From: Candidatus Binatia bacterium
GTDB lineage: Bacteria > Desulfobacterota_B > Binatia > UBA9968
Length of the DNA: 12,495 nucleotides
Reading direction: 5' to 3'
NCBI GenBank assembly: GCA_025922795.1
Contig: JAICHC010000020.1
Coordinates: 1-12,495 of the forward strand
Position 1 is the first letter of the stretch. Each line of letters begins with the position of its first letter. Below the pieces are notes generated by a model. It was not told where the DNA came from, did no database searches, and saw only the letters and a list, made by a program, of their open reading frames with translations. Positions 6,856-12,495 of the stretch are shown one piece after another. The position numbers and the translations under genes are program-made.

Positions 6856-6920
6856 GTTCAAGACGTTCAATCCGACCGAAAACGGCTGGAACGGCTGGAA
6901 CGATTTGAACCGTTGGAACG
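6856..6920. repeat. 9-bp imperfect tandem repeats between SDR and ligase genes
   Basis: Four 9-base units, each opening with AAC, run head to tail: aacggctgg (6881-6889), aacggctgg (6890-6898), aacgatttg (6899-6907), aaccgttgg (6908-6916), then aacg. On the left, two units in the opposite sense (gttcaagac, gttcaatcc, 6856-6873) are partly complementary to the right-hand ones, so the block could fold as an imperfect hairpin. No function is evident. Confidence 0.6.
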
Positions 6921-6931
6921 CGCCCATCCGA

Positions 6932-7696
6932 CTAAGTGGTGCTCGAAAACCCGCCATCGACAATAATGATCTCGCCGGTCACGAAGCGATTATGCAAAAT
7001 CAAGCTCAGCATGCTGTCGGCGACGTCGTTCTCGGTACAACAACGCTTGAGCGGCGTGTATTTGGCGCGGCGCGCCATCAACCCGTCGTAATTTTCCGCC
7101 AGCGTTCTCTTCATCCACTCCCCTTCGATCCAGCCGGGCGCGACCGCGTTGACGCGAATCTCCGGGCCGAGCGCGTTGGCCAGGGTCTTGGTTAAGTTGG
7201 CGACCGCCGCTTTGCTTGCCGCGTATGGCAAAGGCTGCGCGCTCGGGCGCAGGCCGGCGATGCTGCACGTGTTGACGATGCAGCCGTTGGACGATTTTTT
7301 GAGCAATGGCGCCGCGGCGCGCGTCACGAGAAAAACTCCCAACACGTTGACCGAGAAGACGCGGTTCCAGGCTTCGACGGTCATGGCGTCGAAATTCTTG
7401 GGCTCGACATCGACCGTGGTACCGGCGTTGTTGATCAAAACGTCGAGCCGGCCGAATGCTTTTTCCACCTCCGCGAGCATGGCGCGCACGCTGGCCTCAT
7501 CGCTGACGTCGCAGCGGTGAAGCAGCACGCGTGCGCCCGCCGCTTCGGCCGCGCGCGCGGTTAGTTTCGCCGCGTCTTCGCTCCGGCTGTAATTGACGAT
7601 AACATCGTAACCGCTCTTGGCGAGCGCGATCGCTGCGCTCCGGCCGATTCCGGTAGACGCGCCGGTGACAAGCGCCGCAGGTTTAGAGTTGTTCAT
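6932..7696 (-). CDS. Short-chain dehydrogenase/reductase (classical SDR, FabG-like)
   Basis: A 254-residue NAD(P)-dependent oxidoreductase with a Rossmann fold. It shows the cofactor loop TGASTGIG (11-18), NNAG (89-92), Asn117 in SVN, and the catalytic Ser145, Tyr158 and Lys162 (YAASK). The C-terminus FVTGEIIIVDGGFS is typical of FabG-type SDRs. Arginine in NYSRSED after the second strand suggests NADPH preference. The start is ATG 7696, with GAGG 7 bases upstream; an upstream GTG at 7720 in the same frame lacks that spacing. It sits between amidohydrolase 3 and the aryl-acid ligase on the same strand, so it may reduce or oxidise a hydroxy/keto intermediate of the same pathway. EntA, the SDR of siderophore dihydroxybenzoate synthesis, is a conceivable relative given the EntE-like neighbour, but the sequence reads as generic FabG-like. 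Substrate unknown. Confidence 0.88.
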   Translation of the reverse strand: MNNSKPAALVTGASTGIGRSAAIALAKSGYDVIVNYSRSEDAAKLTARAAEAAGARVLLHRCDVSDEASVRAMLAEVEKAFGRLDVLINNAGTTVDVEPKNFDAMTVEAWNRVFSVNVLGVFLVTRAAAPLLKKSSNGCIVNTCSIAGLRPSAQPLPYAASKAAVANLTKTLANALGPEIRVNAVAPGWIEGEWMKRTLAENYDGLMARRAKYTPLKRCCTENDVADSMLSLILHNRFVTGEIIIVDGGFSSTT

Positions 7697-7760
7697 GTTC
7701 GCGCCTCGCCGTATTAGCACTCCCCAAGCGGCTCAAACATTCTGTGCCGCACAAGTGAAA

Positions 7761-7837
7761 CGAAGTATCGGAGTATCGGGGTATTGGCGTGTTGCTTTTC
7801 CGCCCATTACTCCAATACTCCATAACTCCAGTAATCC
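7761..7837. repeat. Two facing arrays of an 8-bp repeat (inverted, hairpin-forming)
   Basis: The left array reads cgaagtat, cggagtat, cggggtat, tggcgtgt (7761-7792), period 8. The right array reads attactcc, aatactcc, ataactcc, agtaatcc (7806-7837), also period 8. The right array is approximately the reverse complement of the left (unit ggagtatt versus cggagtat). The spacer (7793-7805) is tgcttttccgccc. The whole could fold into one long imperfect stem in the RNA between amidohydrolase 3 and the SDR gene. Period and inversion are visible; function is unknown. Confidence 0.65.
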
Positions 7838-7859
7838 AACTAGCTTTTTCAGCAACCGG

Positions 7860-8852
7860 TTACGGCAGGTTGAGGAGCCGCGACGCGTTGCCGCGTTCGA
7901 TCTTCGCGCGGTCCTCCGAAGACAGTCCGACTTTATCCAGCTGGGGAATCGTATAGCCCAAGCCGATTTCCGGCGGGGAGATCGGATAATCGCCGCCGAG
8001 CACGATCCGTTCGGCACCCATGCAATCGAGCGCGCAGCGGATCGCCGAGGCGTCCGCGGTATGCGTATCGACGTAGAAAGCTTGGCAGTATTCGACCACC
8101 CGCCGCCGCAAATAGTCGGGCAGGGGCCGTTTCTCCTGCTCGTAAACGCGCCGTTCGAAGAAAAATTGTTGATCGAAACGGCCCATGGTGAACGGCAGAA
8201 AACCGCCGAGCTGGCAGAACACGAATTTTACACCCCACCAGCGGTCGAAGACATTGGCGGTAATCATCTTGATCAGGCAAAGCATGTCGTCGAGCAGAAA
8301 TCCGACGCCGCTGTTGAGATAACGATTGTTGAGTCCGAGCGCTTGCTGCCACGCCGCCGGCACCTGGCCGGGATGGACCCAGAGGGGCATGTTCCAGGAT
8401 TTGGCGCGCTCGAAGATCGGCTCATAGACAGGATCGTCGAGAGCACGCCCATCGAGGTTGGTCGAGAGAGAGATACCGAAGAGCCCGAGTCTTTCCACCG
8501 CGCGATCAAGCTCCGCGAGCGCCGCTTCCCCGCCGAATGGGTCCACCGCCGCGGCCGCTATAAAACGGCCGGGCGCGACCCGCGCCGCCTCCGCGATATA
8601 GTCATTGACCCGCTTGACGACTTCTTCCATCGGCAATTTGCCCGCGCGCGCCGCAGGGACCAAGAGATTGCCGTAGTTGATCACTTCTTTCTCGACGCCG
8701 AAGCGATCCATTAATGTGAGATGCTTTTCCAACGAGCTGAAACCTTCGTCGGCATAAAGACTACGCCCGAGATAACTCCCCGCCGCAAACTCGCGAAGCG
8801 CATCCAATATCGTCGGCGGCAGGCAATGGGCGTGGCAATCAATCAGGTTCAT
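7860..8852 (-). CDS. Amidohydrolase 2 family protein with catalytic His replaced by Gln
   Basis: A 330-residue ACMSD-like TIM-barrel protein. The metal ligands look intact: IDCHAHCLPP (H7, H9), PLWVHPGQ (H160) and VLGGDYPISPPE (D288). The segment that normally reads HGGG/HLGG is instead FVFCQLGGFLPFTMGRFD, with Gln214 (codon CAG at 8213-8211) where relatives carry a histidine. In ACMSD that histidine (His228) is needed for catalysis. The ATG at 8852 has a good site (GAGAGG, 5 bases upstream), and the frame is clean throughout. It heads the likely operon of amidohydrolase 3, SDR and ligase. It may use altered chemistry, be a non-enzymatic paralogue, or belong to a subfamily where Gln is normal. 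Family assignment is firm; activity is uncertain. Confidence 0.87.
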   Translation of the reverse strand: MNLIDCHAHCLPPTILDALREFAAGSYLGRSLYADEGFSSLEKHLTLMDRFGVEKEVINYGNLLVPAARAGKLPMEEVVKRVNDYIAEAARVAPGRFIAAAAVDPFGGEAALAELDRAVERLGLFGISLSTNLDGRALDDPVYEPIFERAKSWNMPLWVHPGQVPAAWQQALGLNNRYLNSGVGFLLDDMLCLIKMITANVFDRWWGVKFVFCQLGGFLPFTMGRFDQQFFFERRVYEQEKRPLPDYLRRRVVEYCQAFYVDTHTADASAIRCALDCMGAERIVLGGDYPISPPEIGLGYTIPQLDKVGLSSEDRAKIERGNASRLLNLP

Positions 8853-9072
8853 AAAAACCTCTCAGCGGCTAAGCGACCCTGGCAGCCGCAAACGCTAACA
8901 CCGGGCCGTCGGATCTGTCAATCAATCTGAGCTGCCGGGCTGCTCGAGAAGATCTCAAGGCGCGCAGCTGATCGCGTCCGTGAGGAGTGGCACTTGACCC
9001 GTGCGCACACGATCACGGATCACGAACACGGACCGAGCAAAACGATCCGCCGGTGACGATTTTCAGCGCCTG

Positions 9073-9393
9073 CTACTGAAACCAGGAGAGAATCAAAACC
9101 AGCGCCGCGCCGGCGAGCATGCCGGTCACGGCACTCTTAGTTTTGTACGCGATGTAGATGGTGAGCGCCAGCGCGATCGCGCGCCGCGGCGCTGCCGCGG
9201 CTTCGACGCGCCCTGCGGACATGAATAAAGTAACCGAAATAATGCTGCAGATAAAACCGTAAGAGAGATAGCGCAACCAACGATCCCACGCCTCGGGGAA
9301 TGTTTGGCCGACAAAAAACAACTGCGGCACGGCGCGGACGGCCAAAGCCATCAGCCCCATGATTAAAATTATTTGGAGGCGTGTAATTTCCAT
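9073..9393 (-). CDS. azlD: AzlD family branched-chain amino-acid transport protein
   Basis: Small inner-membrane subunit (106 residues) of the AzlCD exporter, which in Bacillus and other bacteria effluxes branched-chain amino acids and toxic analogues. About four hydrophobic segments are visible: IILIMGLMALAV, LRYLSYGFICSIISVTLFM, AIALALTIYIAY and TGMLAGAALVLILSW. The motif AVRAVPQLFF near the first segment is characteristic of AzlD. The frame is open upstream to 9501, but that extension lies inside azlC, is arginine-rich and is not membrane-like. I therefore start at ATG 9393, preceded by a GGGATGGGA purine stretch, giving a 25-base overlap with the end of azlC and probable translational coupling. 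An ATG at 9402 is the alternative. Length matches the family. Confidence 0.88.
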   Translation of the reverse strand: MEITRLQIILIMGLMALAVRAVPQLFFVGQTFPEAWDRWLRYLSYGFICSIISVTLFMSAGRVEAAAAPRRAIALALTIYIAYKTKSAVTGMLAGAALVLILSWFQ

Positions 9394-10106
9394 TGTTCCC
9401 ATCCCCAACCGAGTGTGGCTACCACAATCGCGGTCGCGAGCCATCCCCAGGCCGGACTGGCGAACGCTCCCGGCAATGCCGTGATCAGACTGCCGAGACA
9501 TATCAGCGCCATCGCCCGACCTTTCATTTCGACGACCAACAACCCGGCAAAATAGCCGGGCAAAATGAATTTGAGCGCTTCCTCGAAACCAGGCGGAAAG
9601 CCGAAGGCCGCGATGAATCCTCCGGCCGTTCCGGTGACCCAGACCATGAAGCTGGTTACACCGACACCGAGAAAAAAAGCGATGTTGCCGTAACCTTCCA
9701 TGGTTTGCGCGTTCAGAGAGTTTGCCGCAAGCGCAACTCGATCTTTTTGGAATTGCATGTAGGGGACGATGAAGCTGCTGGCGCTAATCACGTGCGAAGC
9801 CACGAGCAACTGCCACCATTTCAGGCCGCGAAAAAACGGCGCCAACGCCGTGCTCATCGGCAGGAAACGCAAGTTCATGAGAAAACCGGCGACCAGAACT
9901 TGCAGCGCGGATTTGCCTTCGGCGAGAGGGCCGAGCACGGCGAATTGCGCCGGCCCGGAGTAGACCCAAGCCGACATCAGCACGACTTCTCCGAGAGAAA
10001 GGCCGTGATCTTGCGCCGCGATTCCCCATGCAAGAGAAGAAGGCACGAACGCGATCCAGATCGGGATCGCCGCTTTCACCCCCTGACGAAAACGAATCGC
10101 GAACAT
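9369..10106 (-). CDS. azlC: AzlC family branched-chain amino-acid exporter, large subunit
   Basis: Polytopic inner-membrane protein of 245 residues, the main subunit of the AzlCD (YgaZH-type) amino-acid exporter. Recognised by the N-terminal FRQGVKAAIPIWIAFVPSSL, the pattern VYSGPAQFAVLGPLAEGKSA with the following NLRFLPMSTALAPFF, and hydrophobic helices to the C-terminus (LICLGSLITALPGAFA, WGWLATAIVVATLGW). These NLR and SGPAQF stretches are hallmarks of the family. The start is ATG 10106, with AAGGAG a few bases upstream; a GTG one codon earlier is possible. The end overlaps azlD. No regulator of the Lrp/AsnC kind is adjacent. The pair looks functionally separate from the catabolic genes around it and has its own upstream gap of about 270 bases, including a composite palindrome. 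Confidence 0.93.
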   Translation of the reverse strand: MFAIRFRQGVKAAIPIWIAFVPSSLAWGIAAQDHGLSLGEVVLMSAWVYSGPAQFAVLGPLAEGKSALQVLVAGFLMNLRFLPMSTALAPFFRGLKWWQLLVASHVISASSFIVPYMQFQKDRVALAANSLNAQTMEGYGNIAFFLGVGVTSFMVWVTGTAGGFIAAFGFPPGFEEALKFILPGYFAGLLVVEMKGRAMALICLGSLITALPGAFASPAWGWLATAIVVATLGWGWEQWKLHASK

Positions 10107-10134
10107 CACTCTCCTTCAACAAACTGTCTTACGA

Positions 10135-10220
10135 TGTCATCTTGAGAGCCAAGCCGAAGGATCTGTTTCGCGCAAGCCGCTGGAACTGCCGAGCGGCTTC
10201 GCTTTTGCTCCAACATGACA
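10135..10220. repeat. Composite palindromic intergenic repeat (TGTCAT...GAAG type)
   Basis: The left arm begins TGTCATCTTGAGAGCCAAGC (10135-10154) and continues CGAAG. The right arm, read on the minus strand from 10220, is TGTCATGTTGGAGCAAAAGC and continues GAAG, so the ends are inverted copies with a few mismatches. Inside them is a perfect 8-base inverted repeat, aagccgct (10174-10181) and agcggctt (10192-10199), around a 10-base loop. The outer word resembles the TGTCATCCTGAG...GAAGGATCT repeat I know from intergenic regions of many soil bacteria. It lies upstream of azlC. Confidence 0.6.
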
Positions 10221-10377
10221 GACGTCAAATCTGCGGGATATTGGATTCAGCACGAAGTCAGGGATATCGCGAAGTTAAAAAATCGATTCTTCGTGAGCTT
10301 CGTGCGTTTTCTGGTGAGGTTTATATTGCCTCGGTGCGGCCAGCGCCGCTTCGGCTTGGGTCGTAAGTCCGTCGTTG

Positions 10378-11376
10378 CTATTCGACCTTGTAGCCCAGCT
10401 CCTTGGCCACCTCGCGCGCAATGCGAGCCTCGGCGATTTCCTCGAAAGCGATTTTTTTGCCGGTAAACTGACCCAGCATCTGCAATGACTTGACGATCTG
10501 CTCGATTCCATCCCGGCTCGGCACGCCGTTGCCCGCGGCGCCGCGGCGATTGTCGTCGAACATCGCTTCGGCGACTTCTCGATCCACCCGGATCGTGCGC
10601 ATGATCAAATCGATGCTTTTTTCCTTCGACTCCAACAGCGTTCGTTTGGCCGTTTGCAAGGAACGGATCACGTTCTTGAGCTCGCTGGCACGGTTTTGGA
10701 TCGCGGCATTCGAAGCGGTGAGCCCGCCGAGCGGCATTTGCACGTAGTCGCCGATTTCCAATAGCGGCCGAAATCCTTTTTTCTTGGCGTGGTAGTTCAA
10801 CGGCGAATTGAGCTGCGCCGCTTCGATCGTTCCGCTTTCCAGACCGCTCATGAGCTGCGCTGCGCCCAAGGCGACAACGGTGAAATTCTTATAGTTCTCG
10901 CCGACCGCTTCCAACGCAATGCGCAGCGCCACGTCCGACGTGCCGCCCAGGCCTGTAAGGCCGATGCGCTTGCCGTGCAACTCCTTCAGCGATTTAAATT
11001 CAGGCCGGGCAAGAACGGTATAGATCAGCGACTCCGAAGCAAACCATACGGCTTTCGAGGGCAAACCCCTGAGCGTCGCCGCCACCGAGTTGGGGCCCAC
11101 TCCGGCGACATAGTGGATATCACCGCTGGCCAAAGCCGAATTGGCCGCCTGCGAGCGCATCTGGATGCTTTCGACATCAAGACCGTTTTGCTCGAAGATC
11201 TTCCACTGCTGCGCGGCGAACAACGCCAGACAACAGATGGAGATATTGGGATAGGAAATACGGATCTTGGTTTTGGCTTGTTGGGCCGATGCTCGATCTG
11301 CCAGGGCCGACGAGAAAAATAGCATCCCGATGATCGCTGCGACCAGAGACTTCTGCCAGTAATTGTTCTTGTTCAT
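10378..11376 (-). CDS. NMT1/THI5-like ABC transporter substrate-binding protein (intact)
   Basis: A complete 332-residue periplasmic SBP of the SsuA/TauA/NMT1 type, the only undamaged one of four here. There is a clear signal peptide: MNKNNYWQKS, a hydrophobic core (LVAAIIGMLFFSSALA), and a probable cleavage after RASA. Mature features are KIRISYPNISICCLALFAAQ (first strand and ligand loop), IFEQNGLDVE, LASGDIHYVAGVGPNSVAA, and the domain-II entry LKELHGKRIGLTGLGGTSDV. The tail ARIAREVAKELGYKVE is the usual closing helix. The start ATG has GGAGGG about 8 bases upstream. It follows the hydantoinase B gene on the same strand after 128 bases, and no permease or ATPase is in the window. The substrate is unknown; the neighbour suggests an amide, hydantoin or oxoproline-like compound. 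Confidence 0.9.
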   Translation of the reverse strand: MNKNNYWQKSLVAAIIGMLFFSSALADRASAQQAKTKIRISYPNISICCLALFAAQQWKIFEQNGLDVESIQMRSQAANSALASGDIHYVAGVGPNSVAATLRGLPSKAVWFASESLIYTVLARPEFKSLKELHGKRIGLTGLGGTSDVALRIALEAVGENYKNFTVVALGAAQLMSGLESGTIEAAQLNSPLNYHAKKKGFRPLLEIGDYVQMPLGGLTASNAAIQNRASELKNVIRSLQTAKRTLLESKEKSIDLIMRTIRVDREVAEAMFDDNRRGAAGNGVPSRDGIEQIVKSLQMLGQFTGKKIAFEEIAEARIAREVAKELGYKVE

Positions 11377-11444
11377 CGAGAGGCCCTCCGAGTCTTGAAA
11401 CGAAATTTAAGCTGCCCTTAGCAACGCAAATGCAATCCGTGTAG

Positions 11445-11466
11445 GGGCAGACCTGTGTGTCTGCCC
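11445..11466. repeat. Perfect GGGCAGAC hairpin after the hydantoinase gene
   Basis: GGGCAGAC (11445-11452) and GTCTGCCC (11459-11466) form a perfect 8-base stem with the 6-base loop ctgtgt. Flanking bases extend it by an A:T pair (a at 11443 region, t at 11467) if a G is bulged. It lies 38 bases past the hydantoinase B stop and upstream of the SBP. There is no T run on either side, so it is a weak terminator candidate or a dispersed palindromic element. Confidence 0.5.
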
Positions 11467-11504
11467 TCTCGGACGGCCGGCCACGCAAGACCGCCCGGAC
11501 GTCG

Positions 11505-12495
11505 TCAATTCGTCCCGGAACGCGCCTCGATATCGCCGGCGCTATTGGTCATCTGCCGCCTTAATTCGATAGTCGCACCGACATCGAGCACAAACTTCCG
11601 TCCGCTCTGGTTAATCACCACGCCGTAATCGCGTCGCGCCGTTTCCAATGAAACATAGCCCGAACGCACGTCCGCGAGCACGCGCTCAGGGTCGCGTTCC
11701 AGCGGCTGCCAAAAACCGCCGCCGCCCCCCACTTCGACGAGAAAACCGTCGTCGACATCGAGCGTGACATGTCCGATGGTTTTTCCGGTCGGCAGGCGCT
11801 CGATAGAACCGTCCTTACCTACGATGCTAAAACGATTGGCCTGCGCATCTCTACCGCCATGCAGGCCCCACGGAGCGCATTGCGTTCGTTCCATCGCCGA
11901 CAGCACGCTGCCAGGGGCGAGCATGCGCACTTCCTGCGCCACGCCGAGTCCGCCGCGAAATTTTCCCGGACCACCGGAGTCTTGGCGCAAGCTTCGATAG
12001 GAAATAAAAATCGGCCCTTTGCCCTCGCCCGCTTCGACCGGAGTGTTATGGGTATCGCCGTCGTTGATGCAGAAAGTCGCGTTCTGGCCATCGCGATCGT
12101 GCAAAGCACCCCAACCGCCGCCCGAAAGCGTCGATGGAAAATGAAACGCCCGGCCGGTTTTCGGATCCATGCCGAAAGTGCGCGGCGCCGCTAAATCGGC
12201 ATGATGGCCGGCGAGCACGTTGTCGGGACAAGCCGGCGCCAGCGCTTTGAAAATCGTATCGGCCACCGTCATCGGCACGGTCATCCAAGTGCGCACCGGC
12301 GCTGGCTTGGTTGCGCTGACGACACGTCCCGGCGGAAGGATAATGTTGAGCGGCCGGAACGAGCCTTCGTTGATCGGCAAGAACAACGGCGTCGTTAGAA
12401 ATTTAAACGCGACTTCGGATGCCGACCGCCCCGCCGTAGAACCCGAGTTGTACGGTCCCGCAACCTGCGGGCTCACGCCGCTCAGATCCACCGTC
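11505..12495 (-). CDS. hyuB: Hydantoinase B / 5-oxoprolinase family protein, partial (5' end outside window)
   Basis: C-terminal 330 or so residues of a HyuB-type subunit, which with HyuA performs ATP-dependent opening of hydantoin or 5-oxoproline-like rings; relatives include acetone and acetophenone carboxylase subunits. The frame stays open through the right edge (VDLSGVSPQVAGPYN is internal, with a threonine codon before it). HyuB proteins are usually longer than 500 residues, so about 200 are missing from view. Family landmarks are VDLSG..P, RPLNIILPPG, SGGGWGALHDRDGQNATFCI, NDGDTHNTPVEA and the glycine-rich DSGGPGKFRGGLGVAQEVRM, then HGGRDAQANRF and GGGGGFWQPLERDPERVLAD. The stop is at 11505. 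The matching HyuA would be expected further right. Family is certain; substrate is not. Confidence 0.9.
   Translation of the reverse strand, partial: TVDLSGVSPQVAGPYNSGSTAGRSASEVAFKFLTTPLFLPINEGSFRPLNIILPPGRVVSATKPAPVRTWMTVPMTVADTIFKALAPACPDNVLAGHHADLAAPRTFGMDPKTGRAFHFPSTLSGGGWGALHDRDGQNATFCINDGDTHNTPVEAGEGKGPIFISYRSLRQDSGGPGKFRGGLGVAQEVRMLAPGSVLSAMERTQCAPWGLHGGRDAQANRFSIVGKDGSIERLPTGKTIGHVTLDVDDGFLVEVGGGGGFWQPLERDPERVLADVRSGYVSLETARRDYGVVINQSGRKFVLDVGATIELRRQMTNSAGDIEARSGTN

Noticed and set aside
6932..7696. EntA (dihydroxybenzoate dehydrogenase) identity for the SDR
   Set aside because: Tempting next to an EntE-like ligase, but the sequence shows only general SDR/FabG features and no other siderophore gene is present.
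7617..8714. 365-codon plus-strand open frame
   Set aside because: It lies antisense to amidohydrolase 3 and the SDR head, runs through the intergenic 8-bp arrays, and has no family features. The minus strand has clear catalytic motifs.
8893..8921. Promoter for amidohydrolase 3 based on TTGACA at 8921-8916 (minus strand)
   Set aside because: The -35 is perfect, but at 17-base spacing the -10 would be TTAGCG, a poor match, and neighbouring spacings are no better.
9011..9031. Short gatcacg direct repeat as a CRISPR-like or operator array
   Set aside because: Only two exact 7-base copies and one degenerate unit, with no spacers; too little to call.
9394..9501. N-terminal extension of azlD
   Set aside because: It falls inside azlC coding sequence and encodes an arginine-rich stretch absent from AzlD proteins; ATG 9393 fits the family length.
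9393..10145. 250-codon plus-strand open frame opposite azlC
   Set aside because: Highly charged, R/H/E-rich translation typical of the antisense of a membrane protein; azlC on the other strand is unmistakable.

Overview
The window reads as a moderately GC-rich bacterial chromosome segment. It carries several NMT1/THI5-like (SsuA/TauA-type) periplasmic substrate-binding proteins (SBPs) without ABC permease or ATPase genes, mixed with amidohydrolase-2 (ACMSD-like) hydrolases/decarboxylases. This mix is familiar from uncultured soil and groundwater lineages such as Binatota-like 'Deltaproteobacteria', Tectomicrobia and Rokubacteria. The taxonomic guess is inference from gene content only. Almost everything is on the minus strand. 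I see no rRNA, tRNA, CRISPR array, transposase or phage gene.

In transcription order (right to left), the layout is as follows. A hydantoinase B/oxoprolinase subunit enters from the right edge (11505-12495, partial) and is followed by an intact SBP (10378-11376). Then come azlC and azlD (10106-9073, overlapping), a branched-chain amino-acid exporter pair. A catabolic-looking run follows: amidohydrolase 3 (7860-8852), an SDR oxidoreductase (6932-7696), an EntE/DhbE-like aryl-acid AMP ligase (5178-6830), an SBP with most of its middle deleted (4629-5154), an amidohydrolase split by a one-base frameshift (3447-4468), and a small PPOX-fold flavin protein (2964-3380). The flavin protein has its own promoter, apparently leaderless. 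The only plus-strand gene is a headless, frameshifted SBP remnant (2160-2872). The last pair is amidohydrolase 1 (1033-1989) and an SBP (98-1015) that ends at an in-frame TAA, although its normal C-terminal coding sequence continues behind the stop.

The main theme is gene decay. Three of the four SBPs and one of the three amidohydrolases are broken, each by a different lesion: nonsense, 5' loss plus -1 frameshift, internal deletion, and -1 frameshift. Intact neighbours remain open and keep their catalytic motifs. A further candidate lesion, at about 2150-2185, looks like a deletion that removed the heads of two divergent genes. The intergenic gaps hold several short repeat or palindrome elements: 8-bp and 9-bp tandem units, a composite palindrome, and a GGGCAGAC hairpin.

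Functionally, the genes suggest uptake or sensing of small organic acids or amides, their hydrolysis or decarboxylation, and CoA or AMP activation of an aromatic acid, plus amino-acid export. No complete pathway can be drawn from this window. I did not find a convincing new multi-gene system; the decayed SBP/amidohydrolase modules and the altered active sites are the points of interest.
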